64,000 nucleotides of DNA from assembly GCA_028554795.2 (NCBI GenBank), contig CM068828.1:18364436-18428435 (forward strand), read 5' to 3'. This stretch comes from Sinohyriopsis cumingii (Eukaryota > Mollusca > Bivalvia > Unionida > Unionidae). This document shows positions 19,701 through 28,400 of this stretch, one piece after another (the first letter of the stretch is position 1; every line of letters begins with the position of its first letter). Below the pieces are notes generated by a model that searched no databases, was not told where the DNA came from, and worked only from the letters and a program-made list of their open reading frames with translations. The translations under genes and the position numbers were made by a program.

Positions 19701-20139
19701 CAACAGAGGCCCGCGCATTTCTTGAGGGTGCACTTTCAAGGTGTAGCGTGGAGCTAGGACATCTTGCAATGTTTGCATTTCAGGAATGCCACAGGGTGTG
19801 TCTGTGGACAGGCCGGCTTGTTGCAACAGGAGTTCTTCTTCACTTTGTTGTTTGGCTCGGTCGGATCGTTGAATAGTTTTCCAGGCTCTTTTCCATTCTA
19901 CCGTGTCATTCTTGTTAGCAATGGTTCGTCCCACCATGATGGCCCTGGCTAAACACATCTGGTCTTGAGGGTTGTGAAATCGGACGACTCTTTTTGGTAC
20001 TGCGAAGGTCGTTCACCAATAAGACATTTTTGCGGCCAGTCCCTTGAGGAGGAGAGACGTGGGTCATGTCCAGTGTAGCTTTTCCATCGGTGATGTCAAA
20101 CTGGTCATTGGATTGTTGTACGTGTTGAATCTTGTCCAT
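16730..20139 (-). pseudogene. Protein-primed family B DNA polymerase, two frameshifts
   Basis: The large frame 19369-16730 holds the exonuclease motif AHNFSGYDGQF, ExoIII YCRYDVDIL, polymerase motif DVCSLYP, the B motif near CLWGKMAQRP, and YFDTDS with the catalytic Asp pair. The upstream part lies in two other frames: 19260-19958 has a Cys/His zinc-finger-rich region, and the first part runs from the ATG at 20139. Frameshifts therefore lie near 20001-20010 and 19310-19335. In the second region, the expected ExoI Asp before the Glu reads Val. The enzyme replicates Polinton DNA from a terminal protein. The shifts could be mutations or homopolymer errors (an A6 run is present). Confidence 0.93.
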
Positions 20140-20157
20140 GACTTTGGAAGCAGTCAA

Positions 20158-20592
20158 TTATGCAGGGCTGCTAAACTCGATCCAAACAGGGGATTTCAAA
20201 CCGTTGTGTTGTATGGAAGGTCTCAAGCGATCGTCTTCTTTGGGTTGACATTGTCGTTTGAGTGTGGTGAGCAAAGAATCCCACACCCCGGTGATGAACC
20301 CTTTTGCTTTCTCTAACGGTACTTCAGCCTTGAAATCTTTAAACTTCACCGTGTATTTGTAAGCCGTGGTAGAGGAGCGCTTTTCCGTCTCTCGAATGGA
20401 ATAGTACTTTTCTGGGTTGACTGAGGGTGGTGAACTTTGTTTAGAGGGTTCGGATTCTGGTTCACTCATGTCCTCTTCAAAATCACTGGCATGAATTTGT
20501 GCCAAGACTTCAGCCCTGGTACGAGGCGATAGATCACGTTTCTGCCTCTTACTTTCTTCGTCTTTCTTCTCAAATGAATGGGATCGTTTCAT
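20158..20592 (-). CDS. Charged protein preceding the polymerase, unknown
   Basis: A 144-residue intact ORF from the ATG at 20592, with a TATA box (TATAAATT, 20646-20639) about 50 nt upstream. The N-terminus is a basic, bipartite NLS-like KKDEESKRQKR, followed by an acidic Ser/Pro-rich region and a C-terminal folded part (KYTVKFKDFKAEVPLEKAK). The stop is about 20 nt before the polymerase ATG, so the two may be co-transcribed. Not recognised; a nuclear replication accessory role is possible. Confidence 0.65.
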   Translation of the reverse strand: MKRSHSFEKKDEESKRQKRDLSPRTRAEVLAQIHASDFEEDMSEPESEPSKQSSPPSVNPEKYYSIRETEKRSSTTAYKYTVKFKDFKAEVPLEKAKGFITGVWDSLLTTLKRQCQPKEDDRLRPSIQHNGLKSPVWIEFSSPA

Positions 20593-20638
20593 CTTGAGTG
20601 TAAAACGTCAAATGACTCAAGTTTAAACAGCATGGACT

Positions 20639-20673
20639 AATTTATAGTCATGGCAGACCAGCGTATATAAAAG
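20639..20673. promoter_or_regulatory. Back-to-back TATA boxes of a divergent promoter
   Basis: A minus-strand TATAAATT (20646-20639) serves the 20592 gene and a plus-strand TATATAAAAG (20664-20673) serves the CCHC gene. Only 17 bp separate them, so the two transcription units share one compact bidirectional promoter. Confidence 0.75.
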
Positions 20674-20726
20674 GGTGTGTGTCTTGTCCTTTCACTATTC
20701 ATTTCACTCTCAAACCGAGCACAACG

Positions 20727-21191
20727 ATGGAAGAGACTACCCAGATGGAACGTTTCATCAGAGCTTTGCGAGGGGTCATTAGAAAATTCTCTTCAGACCA
20801 GCCGACGGACTACTCTCCTTCCTTTCGAGATAAAAGTCAAGATATTTGCTATATCTGTCAGAAGAAAGGGCATTGGTCTTCAGAGTGTCCAGACCGTCAA
20901 AATAGAAAAAAGAGGTTAGAAAAGACAAAAGTCAAGATACCTGTTATTATTGTCAAGAAAAAGGACATTGGTCTCCAGATTGCCCTAAGAAACAAGGAGC
21001 AAGAAGAGAGGGATTCTGGAGAGGAAGAAGAAAAGGAAGAAAGTAGACAATTCTATTTACAAGAGGCAAAGAAAAAGAAACAGGAGAAGAAAAGAAGAAG
21101 GGAAGAAAGTGAGGAGGAAGAGGAGGTAAAGACTGTGACGGTGAAGAAATTGAAAAAACAGAGCAAACAAAGAAACAGAAGAAGTCTATAA
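20727..21191 (+). CDS. CCHC zinc-knuckle protein with charged tail
   Basis: A 154-residue ORF from the ATG at 20727, about 55 nt after a TATA box. One CCHC knuckle (CYICQKKGHWSSECP) lies at about residues 42-56. A second, nearly identical knuckle (CYYCQEKGHWSPDCP) is encoded about 75 nt further on in a different frame. The two were evidently tandem duplicates, now separated by a frameshift in an A-rich run near 20907-20920. The annotated frame then runs into a long Glu/Lys-rich tail. Zinc knuckles bind single-stranded nucleic acid. A poly(A) signal AATAAA follows at about 21249. Confidence 0.7.
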   Translation: MEETTQMERFIRALRGVIRKFSSDQPTDYSPSFRDKSQDICYICQKKGHWSSECPDRQNRKKRLEKTKVKIPVIIVKKKDIGLQIALRNKEQEERDSGEEEEKEESRQFYLQEAKKKKQEKKRRREESEEEEEVKTVTVKKLKKQSKQRNRRSL

Positions 21192-21248
21192 ACTTTTTAA
21201 AGTGCTCTGTTGTGAATTGTGAATTGGATTGTAACTACTGATAAAAGA

Positions 21249-21254
21249 ATAAAT
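21249..21254 (+). terminator. Poly(A) signal of the CCHC gene
   Basis: AATAAA about 60 nt after the CCHC stop codon. It contrasts with the histone-type ends of four minus-strand genes of the same element. Confidence 0.55.
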
Positions 21255-21381
21255 TAGGTATAAAAAGGTAAGTGTCTTTGAGTTTTGATTTTAAATAAGA
21301 AATTACACTCACGCACTCATATACACGTACAATAGGGGTAAAATGGTTTGGGTTTTTTTTGAGTTATTGGCAATTGAAAGT

Positions 21382-21422
21382 CTATCTCTTTTCGAGAGAA
21401 GTGGGTGACCCTGAAAAGGGCC
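21382..21422 (-). promoter_or_regulatory. Histone-type 3' stem-loop and downstream element, gene A4
   Basis: Minus-strand GGCCCTTTTCAGGGTC (21422-21407) is flanked by CCAAA and ACCCA, a near-perfect metazoan histone stem-loop with its normal flanks. Exactly 14 nt downstream is AAAAGAGATAG (21392-21382), whose AAAAGAG is complementary to the CUCUUUU of U7 snRNA. It begins about 25 nt after the A4 stop codon. This is the best of the four copies, and it lies 15 kb from the other three. Confidence 0.85.
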
Positions 21423-21447
21423 TTTGGTTTTTGGTGTAGGGGTGAGT

Positions 21448-22002
21448 TTAAGCAATCAACTTTAACTGCCTTAAGCCTTTGCCACGGCCGATGCCTACTT
21501 CTGATGATGATGATTGGGTTGAAATCACTAAGGGTGGTACGGTAGGCTTTGTCACAGGGTTGGCGTGTTTAGCTCGGGAAGGTCGTATTCTCTTCGGTCG
21601 TGATAAAGAAGTCTGATACATTTGTTTCAGACTTCTTAACTCCGCTAAAATGTCTAACAGTACCGTGACCGTTTGATTTTCACCCTCTTGTTTCTTTGCT
21701 GCTGCTGCTTCTTCTTGCTGTTGTTGTTTTTTTCTTACCTCTTCTTGCTGTTGTTGCTGTAAAAGAAAAGCTTGTTCCGCTTCCTTTTGTCGTTGTATAA
21801 ATTTCTCCAATTCTTCTTTCTATCTCCGTCTAAAATTCTCCACGTGTGGTAATCAAGGTGACGAAGGTTCCGGAACAAATTCTTGCGAGGTAAGAAAATC
21901 CACAAAATCCCAGTTCACCTCTTCTGAAAGTAAGTCCGGGTTCCCTTGGGTGGTCTCCACTGCTGCTGCACCCCAATGGATCGTTTTCTGAGTTTCCGTC
22001 AT
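21448..22002 (-). pseudogene. Accessory protein A4, Gln-rich, two in-frame stops
   Basis: One frame runs from the ATG at 22002 to 21448, interrupted by a TGA and a TAG at about 21820-21855. The upstream part is acidic. The downstream part is Gln/Glu-rich coiled coil (FLLQQQQQEEVRKKQQQQ) followed by a basic region. A TATA box (TATATATA, 22056-22049) lies about 50 nt upstream and a histone-type 3' signal follows the stop. The composition resembles A3. Alternatively, the downstream part alone could be expressed, but it has no good ATG. Function unknown. Confidence 0.6.
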
Positions 22003-22048
22003 GTTGAATCACTGTCGCATGGATTGACAGCGCACAGGCACTATCGAA

Positions 22049-22177
22049 TATATATAGACCACGTGACGTCACAGACTGTTCTCTTCGGATTGGATGCAAG
22101 CTGACTGAATTTTGTAACGCGTGTTTGGATTGGTCAATGAACTCAATCCGTTTCAATCCTTCCTCTACCTATAAATA
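22049..22177. promoter_or_regulatory. Bidirectional promoter with E-box/CRE and CCAAT boxes
   Basis: Minus TATA (22056-22049) and plus TATAAATA (22170-22177) flank a 113-bp segment. It contains CACGTG (22060-22065) overlapping TGACGTCA (22064-22071), a perfect CRE, plus ATTGG (inverted CCAAT) near 22089 and 22129. This is standard host RNA polymerase II promoter architecture, with CREB/ATF and bHLH sites as likely inputs. Confidence 0.65.
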
Positions 22178-22221
22178 AGCGCAGTTCACTGCACTGATTC
22201 ACCTGTTCTCGGCGCCTCAAC

Positions 22222-22461
22222 ATGTGGACCGACGTTCAATCTTCTACGCTTGTGTCTTCGATGATGTTCAGGGCGGACATACCCATGTATGTCCGGTCCA
22301 AATGGACAGTTATCCATAGGACAGACACCAGTCTGTGGATACGTAGGATTTACGTGGAGAGGCAAGGATGCCTGAAAAGAGTGTTAGTCTATGGACCTAC
22401 CATTAGGCGAAGCCTAAGACGAAAGATGTTGCAGATGCCCTTTATGTTAAGGGCATATTAA
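22222..22461 (+). CDS. Small basic ORF coinciding with a hairpin chain
   Basis: A 79-residue ORF starting about 50 nt after a TATA box (22170-22177), Arg/Tyr-rich with no recognised domain. Most of it (22275-22456) is made of consecutive short inverted repeats, so the sequence may function as a structured RNA or DNA rather than as protein. The ORF is open from the first ATG after the promoter, which favours translation, but codon constraints cannot be judged here. Confidence 0.4.
   Translation: MWTDVQSSTLVSSMMFRADIPMYVRSKWTVIHRTDTSLWIRRIYVERQGCLKRVLVYGPTIRRSLRRKMLQMPFMLRAY
22275..22456 (+). repeat. Chain of eight adjacent hairpins beside the right TIR
   Basis: Consecutive stem-loops: 22275-22294 (8-bp arms, GGACATAC), 22296-22307, 22312-22340 (ACAGAC core plus outer ATCC/GGAT), 22341-22355 (ACGTA), 22360-22373 (AGGCA), about 22385-22399 (bulged), 22403-22417 (TTAGGC), and 22435-22456 (8-bp arms, ATGCCCTT). 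Loops are 2-6 nt and gaps between hairpins are mostly short. The sequences of the arms all differ. Confidence 0.8.
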
Positions 22462-22510
22462 CATAAACCCATTGTTTTATTTTTTTTTTAAAAAAAAGCA
22501 AAAAAAAAAA

Positions 22511-22823
22511 GAGAACCATCAGGTCGGGACCGTATTAAAATAGGGCCCCGACCCTGTTCCATTTTCCCTTGTCGCTCAACAGACCCAAGATTTATTCCCC
22601 ATGTTAATTTCCCTTGTCGCTCAACAGACCCAAAATATATTCCCCATGTTAATTTCCCTTGTCGCTCAACAGACCCAAAATATATTCCCCATGTTAATTT
22701 CCCTTGTCGCTCAACAGACCCAAAATATATTCCCCATGTTAATTTCCCTTGTCGCCAAAGTGTCCCAGGGGTTTTCGTAATGTTAAATTTCCCATTGTCG
22801 CCAAAGTGTCCCACTTAACTACT
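22511..22823 (-). repeat. Right TIR of element A
   Basis: A 313-bp inverted copy of the left TIR. It contains four inner units of 45 bp (GTCGCTCAACAGACCC) and two outer units of about 46 bp (GTCGCCAAAGTGTCCC), ending CTTAACTACT. Equal length but different unit mix compared with the left end. Confidence 0.93.
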
Positions 22824-22829
22824 TACGAT
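22824..22829. other. Right target-site duplication of element A (TACGAT)
   Basis: Identical to the six bases before the left TIR at 3849-3854, with no mismatch. Confidence 0.93.
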
Positions 22830-23740
22830 GCATACTCTCATATACTAAACAGGTTCCTGTAAACAACACACTCCAAGTTCCCACATTTTCGACACAATTT
22901 CTCACCATTTTTAGAGAAGTGTAAATATAAATGTTTCGCTGCAATCTAATACACTGGATGAAAAGTAGAACCTGTTGGATTCGACCAATACCTTACACCT
23001 TTAAAGCACCAAATACAAAATATTTCGCTGTTTCTTAGTACATAAACTGTAAGTAGGTCGAACTTGCACTTCAAACGGTTTTTGTTCATCAAGTCCGTAT
23101 TTAAATGTTGCTTATTACTTACTTACTTTTATGTGCCAGTAAGTAGTATGTATGTAAATATACAGATAATAGACAACCGCGATAAGGATTAGTTCCATCA
23201 AGTCGTGTCACTCTCTTTAAATAAGGTCGCTAGTACTAATATTAGTAGCATATACGAAATTCCATTATTGCATGTTATGGAAACAAATAGTTCATAGATA
23301 TATCTAGTCTTGTATTGCGTTTAACCTGTAAACAGAACATCGGATGCACCCCGTTTCTCTAAAATGAGCAAGATAGGAGAATGTGTTACATTTTGGATGA
23401 AACTATCACTTTGGGGTGGGAAATTTTCCCTTGGGTAGTTCAATGCGCAACACCAGATATAATGCTATATGTAAACAACATACAACCCTACAAAGACACA
23501 ATTCCATATTCTAAGTCCCTTTATTACAAACAATATAAACGGGAATAAATGAAGAACATTTTTGCTGAAATACATCATGTTGAATTTTTAAACGTTCTTT
23601 TCTCTTTGGATTTTTGGGTTTATTTTTTTTTTTTTTTTTTTGGTGTGGATATTTCTATTGTTTACATTTCGAATTCAGCAAGCATTTGTCTTATTTTACA
23701 GTCGAATGATCACCCGGCTGAATAATTCGGGGGTGGGGGG
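22830..23740. other. Host intergenic DNA, no gene seen
   Basis: AT-rich sequence with short runs of T (23621-23640) and no supported ORF or RNA gene. Confidence 0.55.
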
Positions 23741-23744
23741 GAGG

Positions 23745-25400
23745 ACAATTCACAGGAGATGCCGTTTGCGTTTACTTGATCAAGAGGACGTGCAGCTTTT
23801 GAGATTTCCGGCTACCACTGCCATTCTCTTCCTTTCCAAGTCTGTAGATCCAGTATGGATGAGATCCCGTAGGGTGGAGCGATCCTGTGTGTGATCTTCG
23901 CAAGACTCAAGGTCAATATTTAAATGTTTAAGGGACGATTTGAGGTGTTTCTTCTGACCACCCCGAGATCGCTTTCGCTCTTTCAGCTCGCCGTAGATCT
24001 TTGGTAGTCACTCGTCTGACACTCTGGTGACGTGGCCTGCTCATCTCAACTGTGATTTCATCAGCATAGTGTAGATGCTTGAGATGCCTGACCGTGTGAG
24101 AAAGTCAGTGTCTGTATCCCTATCCTGCCATAAAACCTTCATCAGATTTCTGGCACAACATGTGAAAATAATTTAGTTTCCAAGTATTATGTCTCTATCC
24201 TGTCCAAGGTTTACAACCATACAGCAGGGTTGGACAACGGCTTTGTATGAATTAAGTCTTGTGTGTAGGCTGAATCCTCTGCACTCCCACACATTTGCAC
24301 ATTTTCTTTAGCAATTCTGGTGTTGGTTTCATCATCGATGTGGACTGCACATGACAGTGTGCTGCCGAGATAAGCCACGGCCACAAGGGCATGGACATTT
24401 ACAATGATGGTAAGCTCTATATAAGGTTTGTCAGATGCAGGTTAGTGCACCAACTCTGTTTTTTATCTTGATTGTGAGCCCAAAATTGTCACAAGCTGAA
24501 GAGAAATGGTCCATAATGTGTTGCAAGTCAGAATCAGGTTTGGCATTCACGAAACGGTCGTCTGCAAATAGCAGTCACTTCCTGTAACTTTGTCTTCGCC
24601 TGTAAACTCCTCAGATTGAAAAATCTGTCATTAATCTGCTATCAAATGTCTATCCTAGTATCATGGTCACGAAAGACATCAGTAAGCAGGGCAAGGATCA
24701 GTATGCTGAAGTGGGTTGGGGCCAACACACAGCCCTGCTTGACTCCATTGGTGACAGGAAATGGTTCAGATGACTCGCCGTCGTCCACAGTAAGAGCGAG
24801 CATGCAATCATGGAATTGCCGAGTCATCATGATGAATTTCTCTGGGCAATCAAATTTTGTCATGGTCTTCCAAAAGCCACAGTGGCTGAGTGTGGCAAAA
24901 GCTTCTGTCAGGTCAAAGAATGTCATGTACAGGATGGAGTTCTATTCCTAGCATTTCTCCTAGAGTTGACAAGCTGCAAACACCATGTCTGTGCTCCCTA
25001 GTCCTTTCCTGAAGCCACACTGACTCTCTGGCAGGAGCCCTTGATCGATGTAATATATAGGTCGATTCAGCCGAATTCAGGCAAGTATTCTGCCGATTCT
25101 TCACAACAAAGAGATCCCCCGATTGTTGTCGCAGAATCTATTTGCCTTTCACTGGTACAAGTGTACAATGGATGCATCTTTTTACCCCTGTGGTATAATT
25201 CCCCAAGTCCACAATGACTGGAAGAATTCAGTAAGTTTCTGTGCCATGTGCGACTCTCTGGCCTTGTAAACTTCTGCTGGTATAGCATCTGCCGCAGGTA
25301 CTTTGCCATTTGACAGCAGGTCAGCTGCTTTTCGCAGTTTCAGTCAACAATGCAGGATCAGAAATTTTTATGTTGTTTTCCACTTCAGGAAGTCGATCAG
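23745..25400 (-). pseudogene. Decayed LINE (non-LTR reverse transcriptase)
   Basis: On the minus strand, fragments of a reverse transcriptase occur in several frames. One open piece (24926-24642) has FDLTEAF, PFPVTNGVKQGCVLAPT and ALLTDVFRD. A FADD catalytic box follows near 24570. The 3' part (about 24050-23750) has AGHVTRVSDE and GELKERKRSRGGQKK, typical of the region after the RT domain in RTE- or Jockey-like LINEs. Multiple stops and frameshifts show it is dead. Family assignment beyond non-LTR is uncertain. Confidence 0.82.
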
Positions 25401-25429
25401 TTGCCGAAACGATTATACTGTGATCTCCA

Positions 25430-28400
25430 TATGCCTACTATCATACCATATGCATGATACTAGAATAGAATGAGATATCAAGATAAACGGTTCCAGTATG
25501 TTTGAAAGATGTTCTGAGAAATTATTGAATAATAATTAGTAATGTCAGTGGAGAGAATTTGCAAATAAAATTATGGCTGGAATAGTTCTGATATTAACAT
25601 TTCACCTGTAAAATTCTTTTAAATTCTTGATGCATTACAAAGAATTTAACTGAAAAACCAAAATGAATAAACTTTATTTATGACATTTTTTTTAAAACAG
25701 GAGAAAAACAAAAAGCTCTCAAAGACATTATACGATAAATACAATCAACAATTATTTTAAAAGCTAGAAACATGCATGATTCAATCATAATGTACAATAA
25801 ACTTCATTATTTCAACAAAATCAGGAACAATTTTATTCTGTGATGTGTCCCAAAATATTTCCTTCTTTTCAATATTGAACTTTATATGGCAAAAAATTAA
25901 TTTAAGATAAAAAATTGTGAAAATATGAACTAATTACCTTGATAGTAACCAGTTATCTTCTGAGACACCCTAGTTTACTCACTTGTACATGGTAGTGCAA
26001 AACTCGTGGCATTCATGTCACCACAAAGTTATCAAGAGTCATCTCCTTTATGCTTGACTTCCTTCACACTGCTGGTAACAATCTAGACTACATTAGAGCA
26101 ATGAGACATTTTATTTACTGAACAGTTGCCACTCAGAGCAATTTTGTTCGCTGTTATATAATTTGTTCATTAATTGTTTTATTAATATAGTTTTCAACAG
26201 AAAAATGCTATGCCTGGACAGTAAGAAAGAGAAATAAACATTGTAAATCAATGCAGCAGAGCAGAAAACAGTCAGTTTACACTGTAACTTACATTCCAAC
26301 ACAAACTGACATTCAAAGAAAAGTGGTCAAAACCTTCCAGGAAATGGCAATACAAAGCATCTGAACTGCATACTAATGACAGTCTGGGCAATGATATAAT
26401 TATGATCAAGAGAAAAATTAAAATCCAGTCTCATCCCTAAAATAAACTAAAACAGACAACAAATGGCATTGTCCTCAACTCCAATCCAAACTGGTTTCCA
26501 TCCATAAATGTAGGAAAATCAATTTTTAAAGAAATGATAATGACAGTGGCTTTTTGACTCTAAACCATGCATGATCAACTGCCACTAGGGCAAGGGCTGG
26601 ATAAATTATTTTTAAAGCCACACCCTATCAAGTAAATTAATAGATAAAACCAGGTCACTGGCCAAATACGGCCCATTGGCCCTATTTTGCCCATCCTTGT
26701 TTTAAACTGTACTAAAATCTGTGTGGAGGTATGTACATCTATCATATCAAAAAGTACTCCCTGCAGCACACATACAATTGCCACACCTTCAAGGCTTTAA
26801 TGTATTGCAATTAATGTTATCTTGATTTTGATGGAAAAATACTCAAGTGATCATGAGATTGTATGCCAGATTTTGTGCACTATGATCATGTGATAATGAC
26901 TGAGCATCTCTACTGTTGTTCTGCACTGGGAAACAAAACATGATCATGCATAGAAAGGAATGTGACAAAGAAACACTTTAAGTTCACTTGGCAATGTCAA
27001 TGGTGAAAGTAATCTCTTGGTTTTGTGTCCATATTTAACACTGGAAAATTACCATTAGGCACATATTTAACATAGCTTGACCTTCTGTTTCTTTCATTGT
27101 TTTTCTTGTGTCACATTTACTGGAGTCTTGCTTAAGTGAGTCTATCATTTCCCAAGTATTCTATCTCCACCTCTTTGAGAAGCAGTAGAGTGACTGTATT
27201 ATTGTTCAAGTGACAAACTGGCACACAAATAAAAGTTGAAGGCAATTTATTTGTACAATAGGAGTACACTACTGAATATGGGTATTAATAGGTTCTTACT
27301 GTCGTTTCTTTATCCAGATCTTCATCAAATGACTCTCAAATGCTGCTCTGTCCATTGTAAAGGTAACTCATCAAATGTATTTTAAAAAAATGTCAACAAT
27401 ATTTTGAGATAAAAATAGAAAAGTACTTGTCAAAGTACAAAATAAATTAATTCCATCTCAAACTATTATGAAATTTGCTATTTATGGGATACCAGTCAGC
27501 ATAGATTTCATGATCACTTAAAAGTCAGACATTTCAAGCCCCAATTGTATACAAAAAGTATCACTCCTTCTACAATCTAAGAGTAGAGTTCTCAACAAAA
27601 ATGTCAGTTTTATGAAAACAAAGTAAACTGATATCCACAAAATCCTGAAAAATCATAGTATTAGCTGAGCTGATGAATCAGGTGCAAACTAGAGTGCTGA
27701 TAAATTGACCCACTTTGAACACCTTCAGTTCAATTTGGACATGATAAAAGTACCCAACTGGCTGTAATGCCTAAATGTACAGTGCTGTACATTGTATAAA
27801 TTTGCTGGACATATTTTCTTGATCATCAATACCTGCCTTAAATTCATAACATTCTATACTATGCCTACATGAACAGTGCTGTACATAGTATAAATCTGAT
27901 GGACATATTTTATAAGCTTCTAAACAAGATCCTCAATCGTCTGTAGGACCAGTGGATGAACCACACAGACAGATCAAGTACAGTAAATCATCTGTAGGAC
28001 CAGTGGATGAACCACACACACAGATCAAGTACAGTAAATCATCATGGCATACAGCGCCTTTTGATAGAGGTCAAAAAGTGGCATGTGTACCAATTAACCG
28101 AGATGAGATTATTTTTTAAAAAAAAACAGTAAACATGAACATTATAAACATTCTATTTTTTAAAACATTTAATAAATAAATACCATGCCAAGTGTACACA
28201 CATTATGCAGGGTTGAAAAATACAAACATCATAACATTTAAATGATAATTCACACTGAAGCTATACAAACGAAGCTTAGTTATACTTACAGAATAATAAC
28301 ACCAGAAAAATCCTCCACCAGGGAGACCAAATAATACTGGATGGATGTGCATGTAAGATAACAATATCTGACTGTACTAAAAATGGCAGCTAATGAATAT

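Larger units (their letters stand above)
3855..22823. mobile_element. Element A: complete Polinton/Maverick (18,969 bp)
   Basis: The element is bounded by 313-bp inverted repeats beginning AGTAGTTAAG and flanked by a perfect 6-bp duplication. Inside are the diagnostic Polinton genes: protein-primed polymerase B, rve integrase with chromodomain, packaging ATPase, adenain-like protease, major and minor capsid proteins. Nineteen or so genes lie on the minus strand and two on the plus strand near the right end. At least five genes carry frameshifts or in-frame stops, so the copy is probably no longer autonomous, although its ends are undamaged. Such elements are also regarded as endogenous adintovirus-like viruses. 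Confidence in the class is very high. Confidence 0.96.
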
